Positions 18,032-26,777 of a stretch of DNA of 55,927 bases are shown in pieces; position 1 is the first letter of the stretch; each line of letters begins with the position of its first letter. Origin of the DNA: Chloroflexota bacterium (lineage in GTDB: Bacteria; Chloroflexota; Dehalococcoidia; JACPEP01); NCBI GenBank assembly GCA_016183425.1, contig JACPEP010000011.1:1-55927 (forward strand). The letters run 5' to 3'. Below the pieces are notes generated by a model, which saw nothing but the letters and a program-made list of their open reading frames with translations, was not told the origin of the DNA and searched no databases. The position numbers and the translations under genes are program-made.

Positions 18032-18889
18032 ATGGCCACCCTCTATATCGTCGCCACCCCCATCGGCAATCTGGAAGATATCACCTTAAGAGCCCTCAGG
18101 GTGCTCCGAGAGGTAGCCCTCATCGCCGCCGAGGACACCCGAAAGACAAAGCGCCTCCTTAGCAACTACGGCATATCTACACGGCTCACTAGCTACCATC
18201 AGCACAGTCCCTCTTCAAAGCTGAGCTATCTTCTTCAGTTCCTGGAAAAGGACGACGTGGCCCTGGTGTCAGAGGCGGGTATGCCAGGTATCAACGACCC
18301 CGGCTTCCAGCTCATCGCCGCCGCCATAGAGAAGGGAATACCGGCGGTTCCCCTCCCTGGCCCCTCTGTGGTTACCACCGCCCTGGCCATCTCTGGCCTA
18401 CCTACCGACCGGTTTTTGTATGTGGGCTTTCTTCCCCGCCGCCGGGCGGATAGACGTCGCCTTTTGGAGACAGTCAAAGATGAGGTCGCCACCCTGGTGA
18501 TCCTGGAAGCTCCCCACCGCCTCCACCCCTCCCTCGCCGATATGTTGGAGGTTCTAGGCGATAGAAGGGTAGCGGTGTGCCGCGAGCTGACCAAACTCTA
18601 CGAGGAGGTGTGGCGCGGCCCCCTCTCCGGAGCTTTAGACCACTTTCAGAAGCCCCGGGGAGAGTTCACCCTGGTCATTGAGGGTGCCGCCCACAGCAAG
18701 AGACCAGAGGAAACCGCCGCTATAAACATAGAAGGAGAGCTGGCCCGCCTGGCTAAGGCCGGCATGGGGGCTCGCGAGGCGGTGGCGACGGTGGCCCAGG
18801 CCAGCGGCCGCCCCAAAAAGGAGGTCTACCAGACGTGGCTACAGCTTAAAGCTTCCGCCCGTAGATCCCCAGAAGCCCGGCATCCTTGA
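18032..18889 (+). CDS. rsmI: 16S rRNA (cytidine-1402-2'-O)-methyltransferase RsmI
   Basis: The 285-residue protein shows the family start TLYIVATPIGNLEDITLRAL, the AEDTRKTKRLL segment, and VSEAGMPGINDPG and PLPGPSVVTTALA of the tetrapyrrole-methylase fold. It methylates the ribose of C1402 in 16S rRNA. Its 3' end overlaps the convergent FAD oxidoreductase gene by 44 bases. In many genomes methionyl-tRNA synthetase follows rsmI; here it does not. Confidence 0.95.
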   Translation: MATLYIVATPIGNLEDITLRALRVLREVALIAAEDTRKTKRLLSNYGISTRLTSYHQHSPSSKLSYLLQFLEKDDVALVSEAGMPGINDPGFQLIAAAIEKGIPAVPLPGPSVVTTALAISGLPTDRFLYVGFLPRRRADRRRLLETVKDEVATLVILEAPHRLHPSLADMLEVLGDRRVAVCRELTKLYEEVWRGPLSGALDHFQKPRGEFTLVIEGAAHSKRPEETAAINIEGELARLAKAGMGAREAVATVAQASGRPKKEVYQTWLQLKASARRSPEARHP

Positions 18890-20093
18890 TGCGCTGGACG
18901 ATCTTCTCCTCCTCCATGGTGTCCATGCCCAACTCCACATAGCGGGGATCCACGTGGGCGTGGCCCTGGGGAAAGTCGCACAGGGTATGGCGCTCGTTGA
19001 TGTACTTCAGGAAGAAGCCGATCATGGTACTCTCGGGCATGGAGTGAAGCTCCTTTATCCCCAGGGCAGTGCGCGCGGCATTGTGGCCGGCGATGTCTCC
19101 CGTGAAGATGCACTCCACCAGGGCAGAGTAGGAGCCCGCTCGAAGGCCGCAGCAGAAGAGGTTTTCTTTGCCTTCCACCCTCATGGTCAGGTCGTGGGGG
19201 GCGCCGGGATTGGTCTTGATACAGTTGCCCACGGCCGCCAGGGGATGCACCATCCAGGCATCTTCAAAACCAGGCAGGCTGCGCAGTATGTCCAAGGGAA
19301 GGGTCTGGACGAAGAGCTTGACATAGGGCATGAGATAGATGAGCTTGTCCTTGCCTAGATTGGCACGCACCGGACGTTCGGGGCGAGGCCAGTACTTCAT
19401 AAAATCGTGGTTCTGCCATTTTTCGGGGAACTCATAGTAATAGTAGCCCGACTCGGAGGCTCGCATCTCCCGCAAAAGCCAGGGGGCGATGCTGTCGGGA
19501 TGGATGTATATGCAGGAGTAGTAATCCCCTTTGGTAGGCAGGTCACGGACGCCGGCCGCCTCGGATACACCCAATCGGTCGCCGTAGATAGTGCACTTCT
19601 GGCCGCAACCCACGCACCCCACTCCAAACTTAGTGCATATCTGGACCCCCCCCGTATTGCCCGTGGCATCCACGAAGGCATCCCCTTCGATGTGGCGGCC
19701 GTCTTCCAGCACCACCGCCTGGACGGTGCCGTTCTCTTGCACCACATCCACGACGCGGCTCCTCAACATCACCGGGATGCCCGCCCTCTCCACCACCCGC
19801 CTCATGGCCTCCTCCACTTTGGTGGCATCGAAGATGAAGCTGATTTTGCGGCCAAACTCGGACTGACGGAAGATGGCGATGGACTCCATGCCCTCGATAA
19901 CGTCCTTACCACCCCCCTCCATGGCCTTGGTCTCCATCCGGGCGATGTACTGGATAAGATGGCCGGTAAGGGGGCCCGTTCCCGAAAGGGTATCCATCCT
20001 CTCTATTAGGATGCTCTCCACCCCCGCCTTCTTGGCGCTGATGGCGGCCGCACAACCGGAAAACCCGCCTCCCACCACGACAACTCGCTTCAT
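18846..20093 (-). CDS. FAD-dependent oxidoreductase with a CxxCxxxC motif
   Basis: The 415-residue flavoprotein begins MKRVVVVGGGFSGCAAAISAKKAG, a classic FAD dinucleotide-binding loop. It has the DATGNTGG segment of the FAD_oxidored type and a C-terminal FAD-closing region (ENLFCCGLRAGSYSALVECIFTGDIAGHNAA). Near residues 160-175 is CVGCGQKC, which could bind a metal or Fe-S cluster. It resembles the flavin domain of HdrA-like or fumarate reductase-type proteins, but the substrate is unknown. An AAAGGTGAG site precedes the ATG. It converges on and overlaps rsmI by 44 bases, and appears monocistronic. Confidence 0.8.
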   Translation of the reverse strand: MKRVVVVGGGFSGCAAAISAKKAGVESILIERMDTLSGTGPLTGHLIQYIARMETKAMEGGGKDVIEGMESIAIFRQSEFGRKISFIFDATKVEEAMRRVVERAGIPVMLRSRVVDVVQENGTVQAVVLEDGRHIEGDAFVDATGNTGGVQICTKFGVGCVGCGQKCTIYGDRLGVSEAAGVRDLPTKGDYYSCIYIHPDSIAPWLLREMRASESGYYYYEFPEKWQNHDFMKYWPRPERPVRANLGKDKLIYLMPYVKLFVQTLPLDILRSLPGFEDAWMVHPLAAVGNCIKTNPGAPHDLTMRVEGKENLFCCGLRAGSYSALVECIFTGDIAGHNAARTALGIKELHSMPESTMIGFFLKYINERHTLCDFPQGHAHVDPRYVELGMDTMEEEKIVQRIKDAGLLGIYGRKL

Positions 20094-20198
20094 ACTGAAC
20101 TCACCTTTTCTATCTCTCGGTCCCTTACGGACTATCTAGCCTCAAACCAGTTTACCATAGGCCACCCTTTCTGAACAATCCAACCCCTTACGCCCCAT

Positions 20199-21293
20199 CT
20201 ATCCCTTACGACGCCGGATAACATAGATTGCGCTGGCTTTGAAGGTGGCTGTCACAGACTTCCCCTCGGCCAAAAATAGATCGGAGACGGACTGCTTGGT
20301 GACCAGGCTTACTAACGGGAAGCCACAATCGACAACCAGCTTGAACTGAGGCCCTTGTGGGATGCATTTCAGCACTCGTCCTGGCAGCCGATTTCGGGCG
20401 CTGGAAAGCAGTCCCCTTTCGCCACCCGGCTCAATGATGATATCCTCCGGCCGTATGCAGGCCGTCACCTCCTCCCCCATCCCATACTCCCCCACCACCA
20501 CCACCTCCCGGCCTCCCACACGAAAGATTGCCAGTCCATCTCCCCCTTCTGAGATACGGCCAGTGATGATATTCTCTACCCCCACAAAGGCAGCCACGGC
20601 TTCCGTGGCCGGAAAGCTGAAGACCTCCTGAGGCGTGCCTACCTGATGAATCTGACCGCCAAACATTACGGCCACCCGATGGCCAAAAACCTGGGCCTCC
20701 GTTCGGTCATGGGTTACGAAGACAGTGGCAAACCTCACCTGGCTCAGTATGGCCTGAAGGTCATCCATGAGGGACGTCTTTGAAGGGGCATCCAGGGCAG
20801 CGAAAGGCTCGTCCAAGAGCAACAGGTTTGGCTCCAGAACCAGGGCCCGGGCCAGACTCACCCTTTGGGACTCCCCCCCTGATAGGGTGTGGGCGAGGCG
20901 TTTCTCCAAATGGGCAACGCCCAGTCGCTCCATCCAGTGGCCAACCCGCTGCCTGATTTCAGAAAAAGGTAGCCCCCGAAAGCGAAGGCCGGTGGCCACG
21001 TTTTCGAAAACGGAAGTTCGGCGCAGCAGAGGCTGTTGCATAACGATGGCCAAGCGCCGACGGTGAGGGAGAAGGTCGCCGCGAAGATCAACCTCCTGGC
21101 CAGCCAGGAAGAGTCGGCCCCGCTGGGGCCTCTCCAGCAAGGCCAGCACCCGAAGCAGTGTGCTTTTGCCAGAGCCATTGGGCCCGATGATGGACAGCGT
21201 CTCCCCACCCCCCACGGTTAGCCGGGGCAGGTCGAGAACCACTTTCCCATCGTAGACCACTCGAAGATCCTCGCCCCGTAGCAGGGGATTCAT
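20199..21293 (-). CDS. tupC: Tungstate ABC transporter ATP-binding protein
   Basis: The 364-residue ATPase starts MNPLLRGEDLRVVYDGKVVL. It has Walker A IIGPNGSGKSTLL, a Q-loop at MQQPLLRR, signature LSGGESQRVSLARAL, Walker B LLLLDEPFAALD and the H-loop VFVTHDRTEA. The last 110 residues form a TOBE-like oxyanion-sensing domain. The ATG overlaps the stop codon of the permease gene as ATGA. The reading frame is open upstream, but that part is only a shadow of the permease. With tupA and tupB it imports tungstate, useful for W- or Mo-pterin enzymes such as the hydroxylase at 1045. Confidence 0.92.
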   Translation of the reverse strand: MNPLLRGEDLRVVYDGKVVLDLPRLTVGGGETLSIIGPNGSGKSTLLRVLALLERPQRGRLFLAGQEVDLRGDLLPHRRRLAIVMQQPLLRRTSVFENVATGLRFRGLPFSEIRQRVGHWMERLGVAHLEKRLAHTLSGGESQRVSLARALVLEPNLLLLDEPFAALDAPSKTSLMDDLQAILSQVRFATVFVTHDRTEAQVFGHRVAVMFGGQIHQVGTPQEVFSFPATEAVAAFVGVENIITGRISEGGDGLAIFRVGGREVVVVGEYGMGEEVTACIRPEDIIIEPGGERGLLSSARNRLPGRVLKCIPQGPQFKLVVDCGFPLVSLVTKQSVSDLFLAEGKSVTATFKASAIYVIRRRKG

Positions 21294-21991
21294 GGCGGTA
21301 TCCTTCCTCTCTGTTGCAGATGCGTGAGGGCCAGGTTGACCAGATAGGCCACGACAAGAAGAATAATGCCCAGGGCGATGGCTAGGCCAAATTCGCCACG
21401 GTTGGTCTCCATGACCATGGCTGTGGTCAGAACCCGGGTTTGGCCCTTTATGTTGCCCCCCACCATCATCACCGCCCCCACCTCGGAAATTACGCCGCCG
21501 AAGCCAGCCATCACCGCCGTCAAGAGGGGTAGCTTGGCCTCCTGCAAAAGAATCCACAGCATTTGCCATCGGGACGCCCCCAGGCCCAGCATCTGCATCC
21601 TGAGTCGGGGGTCCAACTGGGCGATGGCCGCCATGCTGACACCGGTGACAATAGGAGCCGCAATGACTACCTGGGCAATGACTATGGCCATAGGAGTGTA
21701 AAGGAGATGGAGAAGCCCCAGGGGGCCACTTCGCCATAGCAAGATGCTGACCAAAAGCCCCACCACCACTGGAGGCATCCCCATACCGGTGTTGACCAGG
21801 CTCATAGCCAGGCTCCGGCCTGGAAAGCGAGCCAGAGCCAGGAAGGTGCCATAGGGCACTCCAATAAGAAGGCTGATCAGCGTGGCGCTGCCGGAAACCA
21901 GCAGCGACAGCAGCACTACTTCCACCACCTGGGGCTCCCGGTTGACGATGAGCCAGAAGGCCTGGGTTACGCCTTCCCAGAGGAGGTCCAT
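21290..21991 (-). CDS. tupB: Tungstate ABC transporter permease
   Basis: The 233-residue protein has about five or six membrane segments and the EAA-like loop (PRLRMQMLGLGASRWQMLWILLQEA) that contacts the ATPase. Segments such as GMGMPPVVVGLLVSILLWRSGPLG and ISEVGAVMMVGGNIKGQTRVLTTA are characteristic of TupB/WtpB-type permeases. It lies between tupA (2-base gap) and tupC (ATGA overlap), so the three are one operon. Confidence 0.92.
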   Translation of the reverse strand: MDLLWEGVTQAFWLIVNREPQVVEVVLLSLLVSGSATLISLLIGVPYGTFLALARFPGRSLAMSLVNTGMGMPPVVVGLLVSILLWRSGPLGLLHLLYTPMAIVIAQVVIAAPIVTGVSMAAIAQLDPRLRMQMLGLGASRWQMLWILLQEAKLPLLTAVMAGFGGVISEVGAVMMVGGNIKGQTRVLTTAMVMETNRGEFGLAIALGIILLVVAYLVNLALTHLQQRGRIPP

Positions 21992-21993
21992 AG

Positions 21994-22842
21994 CTAGCGG
22001 GCTGTCTTTTCCCTTTTCTCCAGGTCAGGGATGAAGAGAGGCTCCCCAAACTTGGCAACACCGAAGCTGGCGATTTGCGTCTGAACCTGGGAGGAGGTAA
22101 GGTAGCGAACCAGGGCCTCGCCCCCGGTACCGTTCACTCTGGAAAAGCGCTGGGGATTGACCTGCATTACCGAATAGGTATTGAGTAACTGGGGAGCGTC
22201 CTCCACCATGGCTTCCAGGGTCAGGTTCTTTTTAAGAGAGAGGAAGGTGCCTTTATCAGTTAGGGTGTAGGCCACCTTCTCTGAGGCCACTACTAGCGTC
22301 TGCCCCATCCCCTGCCCCGTCACCTGATACCAGCTTCCCGAAGGGGATACCCCTGCCGCCGACCAGAGCTTTTTCTCTTTCACATGGGTGCCCGAATCAT
22401 CGCCTCGGGAGACGAAAAGGGCCTTAGCTGCCGCTATCTTCCTCATGGCAACGGGAGCATCTCTGCCCCCCTGGATGCCCGTAGGGTCCCCAGACGGACC
22501 GACAACAAGGAAGAAGTTGTGCATGATGGTGGTTCGATTTAGGACGGCCCCCTCCCCCACCAGCTTGGCCTCGGACTCAGGATCGTGGGTCAGCAAGACA
22601 TCCGCCTCCCCCCTTTCCCCCATTGCCAGCGCCGCGCCCGAACCCACGGCGATGGTCTTCACCTGATAGCCCGTTTCCTTCTCGAAGCTGGGTATGAGGG
22701 CATCCAAGAGGCCGGTGTCATAGACGCTAGTGGTGGTAGCCAGGATTACCTCGGGCACCGCAGGCTTTTGATTCGCCCCCTGAGACTGGAAAGGGGAAGC
22801 GCAGCCGACCAAGCCAAAGAAGAGAAGGCCGACGAGGACTAT
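21994..22842 (-). CDS. tupA: Tungstate-binding lipoprotein, with an unresolved start next to tRNA-Glu
   Basis: The mature part matches TupA: ATTTSVYDTGLLDALIPSFE, then VGSGAALAMGERGEADVLLTHDP and RTTIMHNFFLVVGPSGDPTG. A hydrophobic stretch ending FGLVGC is a lipoprotein signal with the acceptor cysteine. No ATG or GTG lies between the tRNA gene and this signal. The first in-frame ATG (22920) is upstream of the whole tRNA-Glu gene, and translating the tRNA gives an artificial 26-residue leader. An ATA at 22842 is the only codon that would give a compact signal peptide, and the TTG at 22812 would remove most of it. The reported start is therefore a guess; the body of the gene is certain. Confidence 0.8.
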   Translation of the reverse strand: MVLVGLLFFGLVGCASPFQSQGANQKPAVPEVILATTTSVYDTGLLDALIPSFEKETGYQVKTIAVGSGAALAMGERGEADVLLTHDPESEAKLVGEGAVLNRTTIMHNFFLVVGPSGDPTGIQGGRDAPVAMRKIAAAKALFVSRGDDSGTHVKEKKLWSAAGVSPSGSWYQVTGQGMGQTLVVASEKVAYTLTDKGTFLSLKKNLTLEAMVEDAPQLLNTYSVMQVNPQRFSRVNGTGGEALVRYLTSSQVQTQIASFGVAKFGEPLFIPDLEKREKTAR

Positions 22843-22918
22843 GGTAGCGCATGGGGGATTCGAACCCCCGATCTCCTCCTTGAGAGGGAGGTGTCCTGGG
22901 CCGCTAGACGAATGCGCC
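22842..22918 (-). tRNA. tRNA-Glu (anticodon CTC), CCA encoded
   Basis: The minus strand folds as a cloverleaf. The acceptor GGCGCAU pairs with AUGCGCU (with one G-U), followed by discriminator A and an encoded CCA. The anticodon arm is CCTCC, loop CTCTCAA, GGAGG, giving anticodon CTC. The T arm is CGGGGGTTCGAATCCCCC-like. The 3' end abuts the tupA coding region. Without CCA the gene is 74 bases (22845-22918). Confidence 0.95.
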
Positions 22919-23092
22919 ATAAACGCTAACCACATAGCCCCACCGCCATTTTGCCAGCCTCAGTGGGGCCACAAGGAAGCACATCGCAGCCTATTATCGC
23001 CCACGCCGGGGGGGAAAGTCAAGCTAAAGGGATTGAGGGAGATATCTTTCGCCCCCCCCTGGAAATTCGAGTCTAGGGTAGAAATAATCCAA

Positions 23093-23121
23093 TTTACATC
23101 CCTCCCTTCACCTGATATAAT
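23093..23121 (+). promoter_or_regulatory. Strong sigma70-type promoter of the polysaccharide locus
   Basis: TTTACA at 23093-23098, exactly 17 bases, and TATAAT at 23116-23121 form a near-consensus promoter 58 bases before the BY-kinase ATG. The stretch 22919-23092 between the tRNA and this promoter holds no supported gene. Confidence 0.7.
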
Positions 23122-23179
23122 GCTGGCTGACAATGGCTTATCATTGCATATTTACTCATCTGCTTTAGGGGGAAAGCCT

Positions 23180-24940
23180 ATGGAGTTTCGCAGGTTCCAG
23201 GCTATCGTTTGGAAGTGGCTGTGGCTTGTCATCTTGGGTACTGCTGTTGTGACCCTCACTACTTACTGGATAAGCGTCACCTCTACCCCCATTTATCGCG
23301 CCTCGGCTACCTTGCTCGTCGAAGCGGGCCTTCCTGAACCCAAAGATGAGGCCGCCGCCCTTCTCACCATCGACAGGGTCGCCCGAACGTACATCCAGTT
23401 GATCTCATCGCCGGACCTCATGGAGGAGGTTATTTCCGGCCTGGGTTTAGACTTCTCCCCTACCGCGTTGGCATCCAAGATCAGCGGTAGCCCCGTGCCC
23501 AGCACCCAGCTCTTCCAGATTCAGATAGAGGACAGCAACCCCCTCCGCGCCCGGGAGATAGCCAATCGGGTGGCCGAGTCCTTCGTTAAGCGCAATACCC
23601 GAATGCGACAATCTCGTTTCGATGCCGCCAAGGCGGAACTGGACGAGCAAATAGGCAACGTGGAGAAGGAGATCGAGCGCGTTCAAGGCGCTATTAATTC
23701 CCTGGGCGACCCCAAGGACCCCAAGAATCTGGCCCTGCCCGATTTTGTAAGGGCGGAACAAGGGCGGCTCCAGGCTTCCCTGTCCAAAAACCAGATAATA
23801 TACTCTACTCTCCTCCAAAGTGCTCATGATTTACGTCTCTCTACCGCACGCTATGCCAACAACGTTTCCATCTCCACTCGTGCCGAGGTGCCCCCCAGTC
23901 CCATCAAGCCTCGGGTGTTTTTTAATACCGTGCTGGCGGCGTTGTTGGGCTTCCTGGCTTCCCTGGGGTTGGCCTTCTTCCTGGAGTTCCTGGACGATAC
24001 CATCAAGAGCGTCGAAGACATAAGCCAATTTTTGGGCCTTGCCTCCCTGGGGGCCATATTTCGGATCACCGGGAAAAAGATCGAGGACAAACTGGTCACC
24101 CGCTTACACGCCCGATCGCCCATAACGGAGGCTTATCGTGGTTTGCGCACCAGCCTTCAGTTTACCTCTGTGGATCGGCCCCTGAGGAGCCTTCTCGTCA
24201 CCAGCGCCAGTCCCATGGAGGGCAAAAGCACCACCGTAGCCAACCTGGGCATTGTAATGGCTCAAGGAGGGAAAAGTATCGTTATTGTAGACTCCGACCT
24301 GCGGCGGCCCATTATGCACCGCTTTTTCCAGTTGCCCAATACCCAGGGCCTGACCACCCTACTGGTGGAGGACAATCCCATAATAGATGGCATACTTCAG
24401 GCCACCGAGATAGACAACCTCCGGGTGCTGACCAGCGGCCCCCTGCCCCCCAACCCCGCCGAGCTTCTGGGCTCCCAGCGCATGAAAGAGGTGCTGGAGG
24501 AGCTCAAGAGGAAGGCCGATATCGTTCTTTTCGATAGTCCTCCCACCCTGGCCGTCACCGATGCCTCGGTATTGGCGGGTCAGGTTGACGGGACGATGCT
24601 GGTGGTGGATGCCGGAAATACCCGGCGTGGGGCAGCCCAGAGAGCCAAGGAGCAACTGGTAAAGGTAGGAGCTAACCTTATTGGTAGCGCCCTGAACAAG
24701 CTTTCCTCTCGCGGCGGTGCTGGCTATTATTATTATTATTACTACTACTATAGCGAAGATGGAGAGCGGCGTGGCCGCCGGTCCCGCCGCAAAGCTCTGG
24801 GGAGGCTAAGGGTTGCCGGGGCCTCTCTGGCGGCGTTGGTGCTCCTGGGCGGAGGATTCACACTGTGGTCCCCCCTATCGACTAACCTCCTTCTCAAGAA
24901 TGCAGTAGAGGTTATCAAACATCTTCTAACACGGCCTTAA
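23180..24940 (+). CDS. Wzz/BY-kinase: polysaccharide chain-length and tyrosine-kinase protein with nine-tyrosine cluster
   Basis: The ATG at 23180 has AGGGGG 7 bases upstream; the open frame extends further up but runs antisense through the tRNA. The 586-residue protein has an N-terminal Wzz domain between two membrane helices (about 12-32 and 244-264). A cytoplasmic BY-kinase domain follows: Walker A SASPMEGKSTTVANLG with K349, Walker A' IVDSDLRRP, and a downstream VLFDSPPTLAVTD. A tyrosine cluster follows at residues 516-524, nine Tyr in a row. After a basic stretch there is an additional predicted membrane helix (about 543-562), unusual because in known BY-kinases the Tyr cluster ends the protein. 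It should control polymerisation and export of the polysaccharide. Confidence 0.92.
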   Translation: MEFRRFQAIVWKWLWLVILGTAVVTLTTYWISVTSTPIYRASATLLVEAGLPEPKDEAAALLTIDRVARTYIQLISSPDLMEEVISGLGLDFSPTALASKISGSPVPSTQLFQIQIEDSNPLRAREIANRVAESFVKRNTRMRQSRFDAAKAELDEQIGNVEKEIERVQGAINSLGDPKDPKNLALPDFVRAEQGRLQASLSKNQIIYSTLLQSAHDLRLSTARYANNVSISTRAEVPPSPIKPRVFFNTVLAALLGFLASLGLAFFLEFLDDTIKSVEDISQFLGLASLGAIFRITGKKIEDKLVTRLHARSPITEAYRGLRTSLQFTSVDRPLRSLLVTSASPMEGKSTTVANLGIVMAQGGKSIVIVDSDLRRPIMHRFFQLPNTQGLTTLLVEDNPIIDGILQATEIDNLRVLTSGPLPPNPAELLGSQRMKEVLEELKRKADIVLFDSPPTLAVTDASVLAGQVDGTMLVVDAGNTRRGAAQRAKEQLVKVGANLIGSALNKLSSRGGAGYYYYYYYYYSEDGERRGRRSRRKALGRLRVAGASLAALVLLGGGFTLWSPLSTNLLLKNAVEVIKHLLTRP

Positions 24941-24987
24941 AGTTGATTCTTTTAGAGAGATAGGCGACTACCTAGGGAAGGGCAACG

Positions 24988-26772
24988 GTGGAAAGAACCA
25001 GTTTTGGGCTGTCTCGGAATCTTTTAAATCTCTTCACAGCTATCCTCGGTCTTGTCCTCCTGGTAGAGGTGGCCCTCGTCGTCCCTGAGCTGCCGCCGCG
25101 CACGGTGGTAGACGGGAGCCGGTTGATGATAGGGCCGGGGATAGTCCTGCTCCTATTGGCCTTTTGTGTTTACCTACGCACGGAGGGACTATCACTCCTC
25201 AGCTTTGGGAGGCCTGCCCTAGACAATCGGGCCCACGTATGGGGGTTGGTGTTTCTCATTGCACTGGGGCCTCTTTTGGGGGCGGGAATCTTCTACGTCT
25301 TGCAAATATTGCCCACCGCTGTCGCCCTACCCACGACCTTAGTCCTCTTGGCCCTGATTCCCCTTTTTGTCTTGGCGGCCACCAAGACCCACCTGGCCTT
25401 GTTGCTTTTCCTCCTCCTGTTGCCCCTGCTGAGTTTCATTCACAGCGAGACTAGCTATGGGATGGGTCTACAATCATCCACACTGGTCATTCCCCTGGAG
25501 AAAATCGACCCCGTCCTATTTGTTAATGGTACACTCAGTTTTGCTAATCCAATCATTGGCTACCTTCTCACTATGCCCGTGGAGGCCACTTTCGTGGGCG
25601 TTCTAGCCCTGGGCTGGCTGATCAAGACCTTTGCTAACCAGGAAGGGTTTTACAGGACGCCTCTAGATGTTCCCATTCTGGTTTTCCTACTGGCCGCCTT
25701 CGTCTCATCCCTCTTTTCCAGCCGATGGGACTACTCTCTGGTCTACATGGTGGAGGCAATTCTCGCCCCCATAGTCCTGTACTACATAGCAGTCAGCGCC
25801 ATGACCACCAAGAGGCGGGTGAGCTATGCATTGGCGGCTTTGATTCCCATGGGCGCGGTTACCGCCCTGTACCATTTTCATAAAATAGGGCAAATAGGCT
25901 CCTCTTGGGCTGAGCTTTTGTCCACATCGGAGTCTTTAGTGAATTTATTCCGAAGGAGCTGGCTTTTCGGCAACGCTAACCTGGAGGCCAGTGCCCTGGT
26001 ATTGTTATTGCCCATCGTCTTTTACTTTACTCTGGGGGAAAGAAGACGGTCGGTGAAGCTTCTGGCCGGCCTCCTTCTCCTTTTTTTGGTGCTAGAAACC
26101 ATCTTCAACAGCTCCCGAGGCGCCTGGCTGGCGGGGGGGGGTCAGATAGCGGTCCTTTTTTTCTTTGGTTTCCAGTCGCGGCGCAGTTTTCTTTACTCAG
26201 CTCTCCCCGGTCTGGCGGTGGCCACGGTATTCTTCTGGCAGTATAGCGGCATCCAGATTTTAGCGGAGCAGAGAACGGCTTTCATATTCGGGGCAGAGGA
26301 CCTGGCGGTGGGTGCCCGCTGGGATTTGTGGCGTATTACCCTGGGTATGATGGATAAATACTGGCTGGTAGGAATGGGGCTAGGCAACTTTCTTGTCGAA
26401 GTGCCTACTCCCCTGGGTTATATTTGGCCCCTCCCCGATGCCCACAATCTCCTCCTATCCGTCCTGGCCGAGGCGGGGTTGGTACCCTTTGTTGCCTTGG
26501 TGGCCATTCTTGTAATTACCTTTAAGGAAGGGATTGCTGTCCTGAAGGAGGCTCGCGGTACCCCGACCTATACTATTGCCCTGGTCTTGCTGGTTAGTTT
26601 GGGGGGATTCTTCGTGAACGCTATGACCACCGGCGCCGAATTCGGCCATAACCGGAATATTACCACCACCGTGCTCTGGTGGGCCGTCATGGGGCTCTTT
26701 ATGGCCGTCAGGCGTCTGGTTGTCCAAGGGGAGACGCCCCCGTCGCGAGTATCGGGGGGAGGCACGCCATAA
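24988..26772 (+). CDS. O-antigen ligase/polymerase-like membrane protein (Wzy_C)
   Basis: The 594-residue protein has roughly twelve or more hydrophobic segments. Wzy_C landmarks are the periplasmic-loop motif NSSRGAWLAGGG, GMGLGNFLVEVPTPLGYIWP and PDAHNLLLSVLAEAGLVPF with the conserved H-N pair. It starts at GTG 24988 after GGGAAGG. It probably polymerises repeat units (Wzy) given the Wzz-type neighbour; a ligase role cannot be excluded. The stop TAA overlaps the ATA that precedes the next coding region. Confidence 0.87.
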   Translation: MERTSFGLSRNLLNLFTAILGLVLLVEVALVVPELPPRTVVDGSRLMIGPGIVLLLLAFCVYLRTEGLSLLSFGRPALDNRAHVWGLVFLIALGPLLGAGIFYVLQILPTAVALPTTLVLLALIPLFVLAATKTHLALLLFLLLLPLLSFIHSETSYGMGLQSSTLVIPLEKIDPVLFVNGTLSFANPIIGYLLTMPVEATFVGVLALGWLIKTFANQEGFYRTPLDVPILVFLLAAFVSSLFSSRWDYSLVYMVEAILAPIVLYYIAVSAMTTKRRVSYALAALIPMGAVTALYHFHKIGQIGSSWAELLSTSESLVNLFRRSWLFGNANLEASALVLLLPIVFYFTLGERRRSVKLLAGLLLLFLVLETIFNSSRGAWLAGGGQIAVLFFFGFQSRRSFLYSALPGLAVATVFFWQYSGIQILAEQRTAFIFGAEDLAVGARWDLWRITLGMMDKYWLVGMGLGNFLVEVPTPLGYIWPLPDAHNLLLSVLAEAGLVPFVALVAILVITFKEGIAVLKEARGTPTYTIALVLLVSLGGFFVNAMTTGAEFGHNRNITTTVLWWAVMGLFMAVRRLVVQGETPPSRVSGGGTP

Positions 26773-26777
26773 AAACG

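Noticed and set aside
20199-22061. A single 620-codon minus-strand frame upstream of and including tupC
   Set aside because: Only the part from 21293 matches the ATPase; the upstream part lies over tupB in another frame and has no family features.
22841-23179. N-terminal extension of the BY-kinase frame back to 22841
   Set aside because: It reads antisense through the tRNA gene. The promoter at 23093-23121 and the ribosome binding site support the ATG at 23180.
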